A stretch of DNA of 64,000 nt from Promicromonospora iranensis. Lineage in GTDB: Bacteria > Actinomycetota > Actinomycetes > Actinomycetales > Cellulomonadaceae. The translations under genes and the position numbers were made by a program. The notes beneath the pieces are model-generated. The model saw only the letters and a list, made by a program, of their open reading frames with translations, was not told the origin of the DNA and searched no databases. Position 1 is the first letter of the stretch. Every line of letters begins with the position of its first letter. Location: positions 1 to 64,000 of the forward strand of contig NZ_JAJQQP010000013.1 of the NCBI RefSeq assembly GCF_028994805.1, written 5' to 3'. Shown here one piece after another: positions 8,595 through 16,786 of the stretch.

Positions 8595-8619
8595 GGGATG
8601 ACTCCTTTGTCATCGGCAT

Positions 8620-8633
8620 TGTGAGCGCTAACA
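8620..8633 (-). promoter_or_regulatory. LacI-family-type operator before the GH43 gene
   Basis: The near-palindrome tgtgagcgctaaca has the central AGCGCT and flanking TGT/ACA half-sites of operators bound by LacI-family sugar regulators. It lies 26 bp upstream of the GH43 start, between promoter and ribosome binding site, so it would repress in the absence of substrate. The LacI gene in this window has a different palindrome at its own promoter and is unlikely to be the partner. Confidence 0.6.
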
Positions 8634-8816
8634 TCGCGAACTCTGCCCGAGCCCGGCTCGTCCGGTCAAGGTGCTGCGCGCAGTTCTCGGGGCCGGCGCG
8701 CGGATTCGTGCGATGCCCTGCTCCGGTACCGGTTCTCACGGCGACCGATGACTTCTCCGGGAACCAGCGGTCGACCCTGCAACCGCTCCGATGGAACCCG
8801 ACGGAAGGGACCCACG

Positions 8817-9203
8817 ATGGTCACCACGCTCCGCAGCTTCAGCGGCTTCTCGGTGGACGACGCCGACGCCGCTCTCCGCTTCTACCGCGACACGCTCGGG
8901 CTGCCCGCGCGAGAGAACTCGATGGGTGGTCTCGAGATCGACCTCAGCGGAGACGCGTCGGTCTTCGTCTACCCGAAGGGCGAGGCCCACGCGCCGGCGT
9001 CCTACACCGTGCTCAACCTCGTGGTGCCGGACATCGACCAGGCGGTGACGGAGCTGGAGGCGGCCGGGGTGAGCCTGATCCGCTATCCCGAGTTCGACCA
9101 GGACGAGCGGGGCGTCGCTCGCAGCACCGACCCGTCCCAGGGTCCGACGATCGGGTGGATCGCCGACCCGGCGGGCAACGTCGTCGCGCTCATCCAGGAC
9201 TGA
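8817..9203 (+). CDS. VOC (glyoxalase/bleomycin-resistance fold) protein
   Basis: The 128-residue protein starts at ATG 8817 behind GGAAGGGA. It shows the paired beta-alpha-beta-beta-beta modules of the VOC superfamily: FSVDDADAALRFYRDTLGL near the N-terminus and IGWIADPAGNVVALIQD at the end. It is a single-domain member of the small enzyme type common in actinobacteria. The substrate cannot be told from sequence. Confidence 0.85.
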   Translation: MVTTLRSFSGFSVDDADAALRFYRDTLGLPARENSMGGLEIDLSGDASVFVYPKGEAHAPASYTVLNLVVPDIDQAVTELEAAGVSLIRYPEFDQDERGVARSTDPSQGPTIGWIADPAGNVVALIQD

Positions 9204-9252
9204 TGCCCCGCAGGAGGCTCCGCCTCCGGTGCTGGGCGGTACCGTGGCACCC

Positions 9253-9591
9253 ATGACCGAGAGCTCGGGCACCGGCGTCGAGGCACTGCTCCGTGCGGAC
9301 AGCGTCGCGCTCGCCGCCAGCACGTTCGTGAGGGTGTTCGCCGGTGTCGGGCTCGGGCGGGAGCAGGCCCGCTACCAGGTGGGCAAGGAGCTGCACCGCC
9401 AGTTCGGCAAGCCCCACAGCGACGACCACTATGCCTACGAGGCGATCGTCCTGCAGCTCGTCCTGGTGTGGGAGCAGGCGCGCGTCGCGGCACGGGCACA
9501 CTCGGGTGTCCTGATCCTGCTGCCCGACGGCGTCCGCCTGCTCGCCGCCACGGACGCGACCGACGAGCTGCGCGCCCTGCTCTCACGCTGA
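9253..9591 (+). CDS. Small conserved-looking protein of unknown function
   Basis: The 112-residue product starts MTESSGTGVEALL at ATG 9253 and ends TDELRALLSR. It is mostly helical, with no signal peptide or membrane segment and no motif I recognise. An upstream start at 9229 is in frame but has no better ribosome binding site. Codon use (G/C at third positions) matches its neighbours, so it is likely a real gene. Confidence 0.6.
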   Translation: MTESSGTGVEALLRADSVALAASTFVRVFAGVGLGREQARYQVGKELHRQFGKPHSDDHYAYEAIVLQLVLVWEQARVAARAHSGVLILLPDGVRLLAATDATDELRALLSR

Positions 9592-9642
9592 AGGTCGCGC
9601 CCTGAAGATCACGCCCTGAAGATCACGACACCGAGGATCCGC

Positions 9643-9780
9643 TCACGCGGCGTCGCCCCCGGCCAGGCCGTGCAGCTCGGCCAGCACCGTGCGTTCGATG
9701 TCGGCGAGCGAGCGTTCCTCACCGTCGCGGATCCACTGGGCGAAGGACACGGCGAACACGGTGATCGCCGACTCGGCCGA
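9643..9780 (-). pseudogene. TetR-family regulator, C-terminal remnant
   Basis: The minus-strand frame ending at 9643 reads SAESAITVFAVSFAQWI, then DGEERSLADIERTVLAEL. This looks like the last helices of a TetR-family ligand domain (dimerisation end). The N-terminal HTH and most of the ligand domain are missing: upstream of about 9780 the same frame becomes arginine-rich noise. It abuts the remnant of an oppositely oriented gene at 9781, so one deletion may have removed both 5' ends. Confidence 0.6.
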
Positions 9781-9860
9781 CCCAGGAGCTGCTGGGCTGG
9801 GCGCCGACCGGCCCGACCCTCCTCGAGGACATCGCCGCCGGCGCCTACTCGTCGCGCTGA
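9781..9860 (+). pseudogene. NmrA-like NAD(P)-binding (SDR) protein, C-terminal remnant
   Basis: From 9783 the plus strand reads QELLGWAPTGPTLLEDI, then AAGAYSSR and a stop. This resembles the C-terminal tail of atypical SDR/NmrA oxidoreductases, where a W-x-P-T-G-P motif precedes a final D-I. Nothing of the Rossmann fold remains. TetR plus divergent SDR is a common gene pair; here only both tails survive. Confidence 0.55.
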
Positions 9861-9981
9861 CCTGCTGACCGGTCCGCGGCTCGCCGTGCCGCCCACCTCC
9901 GGGCCGTGGGAACCTGAGGTGCATGGGACCAGCGCGAGACCGTCCGGGCGCTCACGTGACCTCCGCACGCGGGGGACGCCC

Positions 9982-10641
9982 ATGACGTCGGACCCGGTCG
10001 TGCAATGGGCGACCACAGGTCTCTTCGCCCTGCTGACCGTGCATTCCCTCTGGCGTCTCGTCACCGTCCGCCAGGTGCTCGTCGCGACCGGCTACCTGTT
10101 CCACCTGGGCATGAGCGCGGTCATGGTCGCCATGGTGTGGCCGTGGTGGGCTCGGCTGCCGGTGCTGCCCCAGCTCGTCTTCTTCGCGCTGGCGGCAGGA
10201 TTCTTCGCGGCTGCCGCCGGGTGGCGTGCCGCCGATGTGCTGTCCCGGGGCGGAACGGGCGGCGGCCTGCCGACCGCACACCACGAGAGTGCGCGGGCGC
10301 AGGTGGTGCACGCGGCCATGATGCTGGCGATGGTCTGGGCGGTGGCCGCGATGAGCCCCGGCGTCCCGAGCGGGTCGGCGCTGTCCCCGGGGCCGGGGCA
10401 CGGGCACGGGCACGCGGCGGCCCACGTCGTGGCCCACGCACAGCTCGGCGGCTGGGCCGCGGTCAGCGGTGCACTGCTGGCGGCGGCGCTCGCGGTCGGC
10501 GGGTCCTGCTTCGTGGTCGGCCTCGTCCGGCACCTGCGTCACCGGGAGCCGGCCAGGGCCCGGAGCTGCGCGGACCTGGTGGCGAGCGCTGCGATGAGCC
10601 TCGGCACGGCCGGGATGTGCTGGCTCATGCTCGTCGGCTGA
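9982..10641 (+). CDS. DUF5134-type polytopic membrane protein
   Basis: The 219-residue protein starts at ATG 9982 (MTSDPVVQWATTGLF). It contains five or six hydrophobic helices, for example VLPQLVFFALAAGFFAAAA and MMLAMVWAVAAMSPG. A histidine-rich periplasmic or cytoplasmic loop (GPGHGHGHAAAHVVAHAQ, about residue 140) could bind metal. The layout fits actinobacterial DUF5134 proteins, of unknown function and sometimes found near copper genes. No metal gene is adjacent here. Confidence 0.7.
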   Translation: MTSDPVVQWATTGLFALLTVHSLWRLVTVRQVLVATGYLFHLGMSAVMVAMVWPWWARLPVLPQLVFFALAAGFFAAAAGWRAADVLSRGGTGGGLPTAHHESARAQVVHAAMMLAMVWAVAAMSPGVPSGSALSPGPGHGHGHAAAHVVAHAQLGGWAAVSGALLAAALAVGGSCFVVGLVRHLRHREPARARSCADLVASAAMSLGTAGMCWLMLVG

Positions 10642-10830
10642 GCCGCTCCCGCCCACGTCCACGCAGTTCCGCCCAGTTCTGCCCAGGCCCGCCCGGCAAG
10701 GCCGGCTCGCAGATCAACGAGACGGTGATCCGGGCGTACGAAGTGCGCCGCTGACGGCCGGGCCGCGACATCACGTCTCGTCCTTGGCTACCGTCGTTCC
10801 TGACTGACGTCGCGATGAAAGGGAGGAACC
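10642..10830. other. Intergenic region before SnoaL-like gene
   Basis: Around 10690-10753 the plus strand reads AGSQINETVIRAYEVRR-stop, which looks like a coding tail but has no start of its own. It may be another truncated gene end. Nothing else is recognised. Confidence 0.3.
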
Positions 10831-11202
10831 GTGGACATCGACGAGCTGCTGGATCTCGAGCACCAGGGATGGAAGTCCCTGTGCGACGGGACGGGAGGTG
10901 ACTTCTACGGGTCGATCATGACGGCGGACGGTGTGATGGTCCTGGCCCACGGCCAGGTCTTCGACCGGACGGCGGTCGTCGCGTCCCTGAACGACGCGCC
11001 GCCGTGGCGGACCTACGAGATCACCGACGAGCGGCTGGTCCGGATCGGCGACCGGGACGCGGCCCTCGTCTACCGGGGGCGCGCCTACCGTGACGACGAG
11101 GAACCGGCCTTCGTGGCGCTGATGTCGAGCGTCTACACGCGTGCGGGTGACGGCTGGAAGCTCGCGCTCTACCAGCAGACCCCGGTGCCGCAGCCTGGCT
11201 GA
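10831..11202 (+). CDS. SnoaL/NTF2-like (DUF4440-type) protein
   Basis: The 123-residue product starts at GTG 10831 behind AAAGGGAGGA. The order of secondary structure and the motifs FYGSIMTADGVMV, EITDERLVRIGDRDAALVYRG and YTRAGDGWKLALYQQTPV match the cone-shaped NTF2-like fold of DUF4440/SnoaL_3 proteins. Such proteins are often small stress-related or ketosteroid-isomerase-like enzymes. The substrate is unknown. It is a single gene, upstream of the photolyase but not overlapping it. Confidence 0.75.
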   Translation: MDIDELLDLEHQGWKSLCDGTGGDFYGSIMTADGVMVLAHGQVFDRTAVVASLNDAPPWRTYEITDERLVRIGDRDAALVYRGRAYRDDEEPAFVALMSSVYTRAGDGWKLALYQQTPVPQPG

Positions 11203-11342
11203 CCACAAGGCCGCCCCGCGCCCCCCACCGTTGCGTCCTACGCTAGAAGGTAGCCTGGCTAGGTACAACGAGGGGGCGCAGTGACCATCCGGAACCTTCC
11301 ATCACGGTGCGAACGGCGAGCGCGCGATCCGAGGGACCCGTC

Positions 11343-12743
11343 ATGACCACGCCCACGGCGTTGGTCTGGTTCCGCCGCGACCTCCGTGTGGCCGATCAGC
11401 CCACCTTCCTCGCTGCCGGACAGGGCTCGCGCGCACTGGCCCTGTTCGTGCTCGACCGGCGGCTGCTCGCGCCGTCGGGCGCCGCGCGGTTGTGGTTCCT
11501 CTACGGCTGCCTGCGGGACCTCGACCGGAGCCTGGGCGGCCGGCTCCTGGTCGTCGAGGGCGACCCGACCGAGGTCGTCCCGCAGGTGGCCCACCAGGTT
11601 GGCGCGGACGACGTCCATGTCGCCGCGGACTTCGGGCCATACGGCCGGCTCCGGGACCGCGGCGTGGAGCAGGCGCTCGCCGAGCAGGGCCGGTCCCTGG
11701 TGCGCACGGGCTCCCCGTACGCGGTGGCACCCGGCCGGGTCCGGACCGCGGACGGCGGCCGATACCGCGTGTTCACCCCGTTCCGACAGGCCTGGGCCGA
11801 CCATGGCTGGCGCCCACCGGCGAGCACCGACGCCGACCACCTCGACTGGATCGATCCCGCGAGCGTCGCGGTCGAGGCGGTGCCCGTGCCCGCGCCACCC
11901 GCGGTGACGGCCGACCTCCCCGAGCCCGGTGAGGCGGCGGCCCGGGAGCGGTGGCAGCAGTTCCTGGGCGCGCAGCTCGACGGCTACGCCACCGGCCGGA
12001 ACCGGCCCGACCAGCCCGGCACCTCCCGGATGTCGGTCTACCTGAAGTACGGCTGCGTGCACCCGCGTACGCTCCTCGCCGACCTCGCGGACAGCACGTC
12101 GGAGGGCGCGCAGGCGTTCCGCACGGAGCTCGCGTGGCGCGACTTCTACGCCGACGTGCTCGACCAGCGTCCCGACTCCGCCCGGCGCAACTACGACCGT
12201 GCGTACGACGCGCTGGCCACCGACAGCGGCCCGGAGGCCCACCGGTTGTTCGCCGCGTGGCGCGAGGGCCGCACGGGCTTTCCCGTCGTCGACGCCGGGA
12301 TGCGACAGCTGCGCGCCGAGGGCTGGATGCACAACCGCGTGCGCATGATCACCGCCTCGTTCCTCGTCAAGGACCTCCACCTGCCGTGGTGGTGGGGTGC
12401 GCGGCACTTCATGCGCCTGCTCGTCGACGGCGACCTCGCGTCCAACCAGCACGGCTGGCAGTGGGTGGCGGGCACGGGCACGGACGCCGCACCCTTCTTC
12501 CGGGTGTTCAACCCTGTGCTCCAGGGCGAACGGTTCGACCCGCAGGGCGACTACGTGCGCACCTATGTGCCCGAGCTCGCGGACGTCGCCGGTGCGGCGG
12601 TGCACAAGCCCTGGGCGTTGCCGGGCGGACCACCGGCCGGTTACCCGTCTCCCGTCGTCGACCACAAGCACGAGCGCGCGGTGGCCCTCGACCGCTACGA
12701 AGCCGTCCGGGAGGTGCGGCGACGGGAGCGGGGAAGATCGTGA
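11343..12743 (+). CDS. phr: Deoxyribodipyrimidine photolyase (CPD class I type)
   Basis: The 466-residue flavoprotein repairs UV pyrimidine dimers in DNA using blue light. The N-terminal DNA_photolyase antenna domain begins LVWFRRDLRVADQP. The C-terminal FAD-binding domain shows TELAWRDFYADVL, GMRQLRAEGWMHNR (DNA lesion site), LPWWWGARHFMRLL, and LASNQHGWQWVAGTGTDAAP. This last block includes the W and N residues that bind and reduce FADH. ATG 11343 gives the usual length. The gene ends at a hairpin shared with the convergent phosphoesterase. No LexA-type box was noticed. Confidence 0.92.
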   Translation: MTTPTALVWFRRDLRVADQPTFLAAGQGSRALALFVLDRRLLAPSGAARLWFLYGCLRDLDRSLGGRLLVVEGDPTEVVPQVAHQVGADDVHVAADFGPYGRLRDRGVEQALAEQGRSLVRTGSPYAVAPGRVRTADGGRYRVFTPFRQAWADHGWRPPASTDADHLDWIDPASVAVEAVPVPAPPAVTADLPEPGEAAARERWQQFLGAQLDGYATGRNRPDQPGTSRMSVYLKYGCVHPRTLLADLADSTSEGAQAFRTELAWRDFYADVLDQRPDSARRNYDRAYDALATDSGPEAHRLFAAWREGRTGFPVVDAGMRQLRAEGWMHNRVRMITASFLVKDLHLPWWWGARHFMRLLVDGDLASNQHGWQWVAGTGTDAAPFFRVFNPVLQGERFDPQGDYVRTYVPELADVAGAAVHKPWALPGGPPAGYPSPVVDHKHERAVALDRYEAVREVRRRERGRS

Positions 12744-12764
12744 CGAGACAGGGGACGGCCCGGA

Positions 12765-12797
12765 GGGAGGACGGCGCGGACCTGCCGCCGTCCTCCC
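12765..12797. terminator. Bidirectional hairpin between convergent genes
   Basis: An 11-bp perfect stem (gggaggacggc at 12765-12775 with its complement at 12787-12797) and an 11-nt loop lie between the photolyase stop and the phosphoesterase stop. Location and symmetry suit termination from both sides. Confidence 0.7.
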
Positions 12798-12824
12798 GCC
12801 GGGCCGCCCGGGCGCGACGTCAGG

Positions 12825-14636
12825 TCAGTCGGTGACCTCGAACGTCAGCGACTGGGTGAACTCGCGCCCGTGCACGTCCGTCGCGGTGACCTCGGCGGTG
12901 TGCGTGCCGGCCGCGAGGTCGGCCGGCAGCTCGACGCGCCACAGGTGCATGGAGCGCTCCGCGACGCTGCCGCCGTGGACCAGCTGCTGCTGCGCCGCCA
13001 CGGGGTCGGACCACTCGGCGCCGACCTTCTGCGCCTCGCCCTGCATCGGCTGCGTGCGCACGGCCTCGACGGGCTCGCCGCCGTCGAGCGTCGCCGTGAC
13101 CGTCGAGCCCGTGCTGCCCATCCAGAAGTTCGTGGTCAGCCAGGTGGTGTTCGCCAGGTCGGCCCGCGACACGACGAGCGGGTCGGTGTACTCCGGCGCC
13201 GAGCCGACGGCGGAGCGGTGGGCCGCGAACCACTCGCGGTAGCGGGGCGTGTTCACGCCGAGCGCCATCTGGTGGGTGTCGTCGGCGCCGCGGACGGTGA
13301 AGCGCTCCTTGACCTGGGTGCCGGTGAGGTCGAGCGTCAGGACGCCGGGCTGCCCGCCGTCGCGCTGCAGCGCCGCGGGGTAGCCCTCCGGCAGCACGGT
13401 GCCGGAGTACCAGTCACCCGAGATCGCGCCGGCCGTGATGTGCGTGAACGGCAGCTCGTCGACACCCATGACGTCCGACCAGCCCTGGAGGCTGTCGCCC
13501 GCGCGCAGGTTCTCGATGCTGTGCGTGTGACCGCCCAGCGCGATGGCCTCGCGGCCCTCGAGCAGCTCGTAGATCTCCTTGACCTGTGCCACCTGGTGCT
13601 TGGAGCTGCCCTGGTCGGCGTAGTCGAGGAGCGGGATGTGCGCGGCGATGACGATCAGCCGGTCCTGCGGCACCTGGGCGAGGTCGTTGCGCAGCCACTC
13701 GAGCTGACGCTCGTCGAGCGAGCCGGTGTAGGAGGTGCCCACCGGGTACTCGACGGTGTTCAGCGCGACGACGTGCGCCTTGCCCACGTCGTAGGAGTAG
13801 TACTCGGGGCCGAGCTTGGCCCGGTACGTGTCGAACGTGTGCTCGCTGCTCGTGGCGTCGAAGTCGAGGTCGTGGTTGCCGGGCAGGAACCGCGCCGGGC
13901 CGTTGAGCATGCTCACCAGCTCGCGCGTCTGCGGGTACAGCGACAGGTCGTCGCCCACGACGTCGCCGATGAAGAGCGCGCCGCAGCCCGTGTAGTCGGT
14001 GCGTGCCGCGAGGTCCGCGAACGCGCCGTTGCGGGCGTACTCGACCTCGTCCTGGTCGTACGTCTGGATGTCACCGCCGATGAGGCAGTGCTGCTTCGCC
14101 GAGCTGGTGAGCTTGCTGGGGGCGAGCGGGAAGTTGACCTCGGCCGGGAGCGGGCCGGTCGGCTCGATGCCGCCGTACCGCAGCTCGGGCGAGCCTTCGG
14201 GCAGGTGGTGGTAGAAGAACTGCGCGACGTTGTCGGCGTCGACCGGCACCTGGTAGCCACGCGGCTGGGTGACGGAGACCGTCATGTTGTCGAACGCCGG
14301 GAGCTCGTAGCGGCCCGTGCGGTCGGTCGTCGTGACGTCCCGGCCGTTGGTGACGGTCACGCCCCGCAGGCCCCGCTCGCCCCGGTCCTGTACGGAGTCC
14401 TTGTCGCGGTCGACGAAGACGACACCGTCGATGGTGTCCTGGTCCTCGTCCGGCCCGGCGACCACGTCGACGCTGCCGCGGTAGGCGGTCTCGGCCCACG
14501 ATCCGCCGGTCTGGCCGCCGGGTGCCGCCGTGGCGGACGGCAGCAGCGTGCCGGTGAGTGCGAGCGCGAGCCCGCCTCCGGTGAGGCCGAGCGTGCGGAG
14601 CCAGCGCGTAGTCGATCGGGTGGCAGTCGATTTCAC
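12825..14636 (-). CDS. Secreted calcineurin-like metallophosphoesterase
   Basis: The 603-residue protein has a long signal peptide (cleavage near ATAAPG, about residue 38). A SdrD-B/carboxypeptidase-like beta domain follows (DGVVFVDRDKDSVQDRGERG, about 70-140). The metallophosphatase core carries IGGDIQ, FIGDVVGDD, LPGNHDLDFD, IVIAAHIPLLD and LGGHTHSIEN, which provide the Asp, Asn and His metal ligands. A C-terminal domain of about 200 residues completes the Metallophos/Metallophos_N/Metallophos_C architecture. It acts outside the cell, probably on phosphomonoesters or phosphodiesters for phosphate scavenging. No Pho box was identified. Confidence 0.9.
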   Translation of the reverse strand: MKSTATRSTTRWLRTLGLTGGGLALALTGTLLPSATAAPGGQTGGSWAETAYRGSVDVVAGPDEDQDTIDGVVFVDRDKDSVQDRGERGLRGVTVTNGRDVTTTDRTGRYELPAFDNMTVSVTQPRGYQVPVDADNVAQFFYHHLPEGSPELRYGGIEPTGPLPAEVNFPLAPSKLTSSAKQHCLIGGDIQTYDQDEVEYARNGAFADLAARTDYTGCGALFIGDVVGDDLSLYPQTRELVSMLNGPARFLPGNHDLDFDATSSEHTFDTYRAKLGPEYYSYDVGKAHVVALNTVEYPVGTSYTGSLDERQLEWLRNDLAQVPQDRLIVIAAHIPLLDYADQGSSKHQVAQVKEIYELLEGREAIALGGHTHSIENLRAGDSLQGWSDVMGVDELPFTHITAGAISGDWYSGTVLPEGYPAALQRDGGQPGVLTLDLTGTQVKERFTVRGADDTHQMALGVNTPRYREWFAAHRSAVGSAPEYTDPLVVSRADLANTTWLTTNFWMGSTGSTVTATLDGGEPVEAVRTQPMQGEAQKVGAEWSDPVAAQQQLVHGGSVAERSMHLWRVELPADLAAGTHTAEVTATDVHGREFTQSLTFEVTD

Positions 14637-14771
14637 AGAATTCTCCTGTCGTGATCGCGAACCGGCCCTCCGGCCGGTCGGCCATCACGCTGCCGCCCGG
14701 TCATGAACTCGGGCTGTCCTCCTCCTCACGGCACGGCAAATCTCACCCGACGGCCAGCTGACGAACCGGCC

Positions 14772-15578
14772 TCAGGTCCTGGTGCGGTAGATCCGCATCG
14801 CGATCGGCCCGAGCACCGCCGTCAGGACCACGGACGCGATCAGGACCCAGACGATCTCCGCGGCGTCTGGCCTGCCCGCCATCAGGCCGCGCACGGCGGT
14901 GACCAGGTGGCTCACCGGGTTGACGCCCACGAACGCGCGCAGGCCGGACGGCATGGTCGCCGGGTCCACGAAGACGTTCGAGGCGAACGTGAGCGGCATG
15001 AGCACCATCATCGAGATGCCCATCACGGCGTTGGGCGAGCGGACCAGCAGCCCGAGGATGATGAACGTCCAGCTCAGCGCGAACGCGAACACCAGCAGGA
15101 GCAGCACCCCGAGCAGCACGCCCAGGACCCCGCCGTCGGGCCGGAAACCGAGGATCAGCCCCAGCGTGATCGTGATGACCGAGGCGATCGTGTAGCGCAC
15201 GGTGTCGCCCAGCAGCGCGCCCACCACGGGCGAGGGGCGCCAGATGGGCAGCGAGCGGAACCGGTCGAACACACCCTTGGAGATGTCGGTGTTCAGCGTG
15301 TACCCGGTGTAGATCGTCACGAACAGGATGGTCTGCACGAGGATGCCGGGCAGCAGGAACTGGATGTACGCCTGCGTGGAGCCGGCCAGCGCCCCGCCGA
15401 ACAGGTACGTGAACATCAGCGTGAAGATGATGGGGGAGACCAGCACGTCGAACAGCTGCTCGGGCACGTGCTTGATCTTCAGCAGCGCGCGCCAGCCGAA
15501 CGTCAGCGTGGTCGACACGGGCGACGGCCGCGCGGGCCGCTCGCTGAGGGCGACGGCGTCGCGCAGGGTGGTGGTCAT
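14772..15578 (-). CDS. ABC-2 type exporter permease (DrrB-like)
   Basis: This 268-residue protein starts [11 protein letters not shown] at ATG 15578, overlapping the ATPase stop by ATGA. It has six hydrophobic segments, among them [18 protein letters not shown] and [18 protein letters not shown]. The ABC2_membrane signature region [18 protein letters not shown] lies before the last helices. It forms the membrane channel for the ATPase encoded next to it. DrrAB-type systems export daunorubicin-like drugs or lipids. The real substrate here is unknown. Confidence 0.88.
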   Translation of the reverse strand: MTTTLRDAVALSERPARPSPVSTTLTFGWRALLKIKHVPEQLFDVLVSPIIFTLMFTYLFGGALAGSTQAYIQFLLPGILVQTILFVTIYTGYTLNTDISKGVFDRFRSLPIWRPSPVVGALLGDTVRYTIASVITITLGLILGFRPDGGVLGVLLGVLLLLVFAFALSWTFIILGLLVRSPNAVMGISMMVLMPLTFASNVFVDPATMPSGLRAFVGVNPVSHLVTAVRGLMAGRPDAAEIVWVLIASVVLTAVLGPIAMRIYRTRT

Positions 15579-16600
15579 CGCGACACCTCGGTCGACTCGC
15601 GCGCCTCGCTGGACGTGGCCTCGCCCGGCTCCGCGTCGTCCGGCAAGGGCTGGCCGGTCAGCGCCAGGAACACCTCGTCGAGGCTCGGCTGGCCCAGGCT
15701 GAACTCCGGCACGCTGATCCCCGCCTCGGCCAGGGCGGGCAGCAGCCGGGGCACCGCGTCGGCCCCCTCGTCGGGCACGCGCGCCGCGATGGCGTGCGGG
15801 TCCGAGTCGAAGGTCACCTCGGCGCCGAGCACCCGCTCGGTGATCTCGGCGGCCCGGGCGCGGTCGCCCACCTCGGCGACGCGCAGGTGCACGGCCCCCT
15901 CGCCGACCGACCGCTTGAGCTCGCTCGCGGTCCCCTCGGCGATCGTGCGCCCGTGGTCGATCACGGCGATGCGGTCCGCGAGCTGGTCCGCCTCGTCGAG
16001 GTACTGGGTGGTGAGCAGCACGGTGGCGCCGTCGTCCACGAGCACCCGGACGATGTCCCACACCTGGTTGCGGCTGCGCGGGTCCAGGCCGGTGGTCGGC
16101 TCGTCCAGGAACAGCACGCGCGGGGACAGCACCAGGGAGGCGGCGAGGTCGATGCGCCGGCGCATGCCGCCGGAGAAGGTCTTGACCTGCCGGGACCCGG
16201 CGTCGGCCAGGTCGAAAGCCTCCAGCAGGCCCTGCACCCGCCGCTTCGCCGCGGCAGGCGTGAACCCGTACAGCCGGGCGAGCATGAGCAGGTTCTCGGT
16301 GCCGGTCAGGTCCTCGTCCACGGAGGCGTACTGCCCGGTCAGGCCGACGGCGGAGCGCACGGCGTCGGCGTCGCGCACGACGTCGTGGCCCAGCACGCTC
16401 GCGGTGCCGGCGTCGGGCCGCAGCAGGGTGGCGAGCATGCGGACCACCGTGGTCTTGCCCGCACCGTTGGGGCCGAGCAGACCGAAGACGCTGCCCTCGG
16501 TGATCGAGAGGTCGATGCCGTCCACCGCCTTGGTGACGGACTTGCGGCTGGTGAAGTGCTTGACGAGGCCTCGCGCCTCGACGGCGAGCGAGTCGGACAT
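15575..16600 (-). CDS. ABC exporter ATPase (DrrA-like)
   Basis: The 341-residue protein carries a Walker A (GPNGAGKTT, about residue 44), Q loop ([16 protein letters not shown]), ABC signature ([15 protein letters not shown]), Walker B ([14 protein letters not shown]) and switch His region ([11 protein letters not shown]; the canonical H is replaced by Q, as is usual in DrrA proteins). The C-terminal DUF4162-like tail ends [14 protein letters not shown], a DrrA-family mark. It powers the permease encoded downstream. The promoter region is shared with the divergent DHA2 transporter at 16787, so this is a two-pump efflux locus. Confidence 0.92.
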   Translation of the reverse strand: MSDSLAVEARGLVKHFTSRKSVTKAVDGIDLSITEGSVFGLLGPNGAGKTTVVRMLATLLRPDAGTASVLGHDVVRDADAVRSAVGLTGQYASVDEDLTGTENLLMLARLYGFTPAAAKRRVQGLLEAFDLADAGSRQVKTFSGGMRRRIDLAASLVLSPRVLFLDEPTTGLDPRSRNQVWDIVRVLVDDGATVLLTTQYLDEADQLADRIAVIDHGRTIAEGTASELKRSVGEGAVHLRVAEVGDRARAAEITERVLGAEVTFDSDPHAIAARVPDEGADAVPRLLPALAEAGISVPEFSLGQPSLDEVFLALTGQPLPDDAEPGEATSSEARESTEVSR

Positions 16601-16786
16601 GTGGTCTCCCTCCAGGCTCCCACTGTCGCACCACGGGAACACGGGCTCAATCCGTTTCGGTACCGGTCGAACCGAGATCACCCCGGGACGGCCGCCGGCT
16701 CCCCGCGCCGACCCGGACCGCCCGTGCAAGTGTGTGTGCCGGGAGTGCGCGGACCTCGCCGTCCGCCGGACGCTGGGAGGCGCCGC

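Noticed and set aside
12870-14654. Long plus-strand frame opposite the metallophosphoesterase
   Set aside because: The phosphoesterase on the other strand has a signal peptide and all metal motifs; this frame has none.
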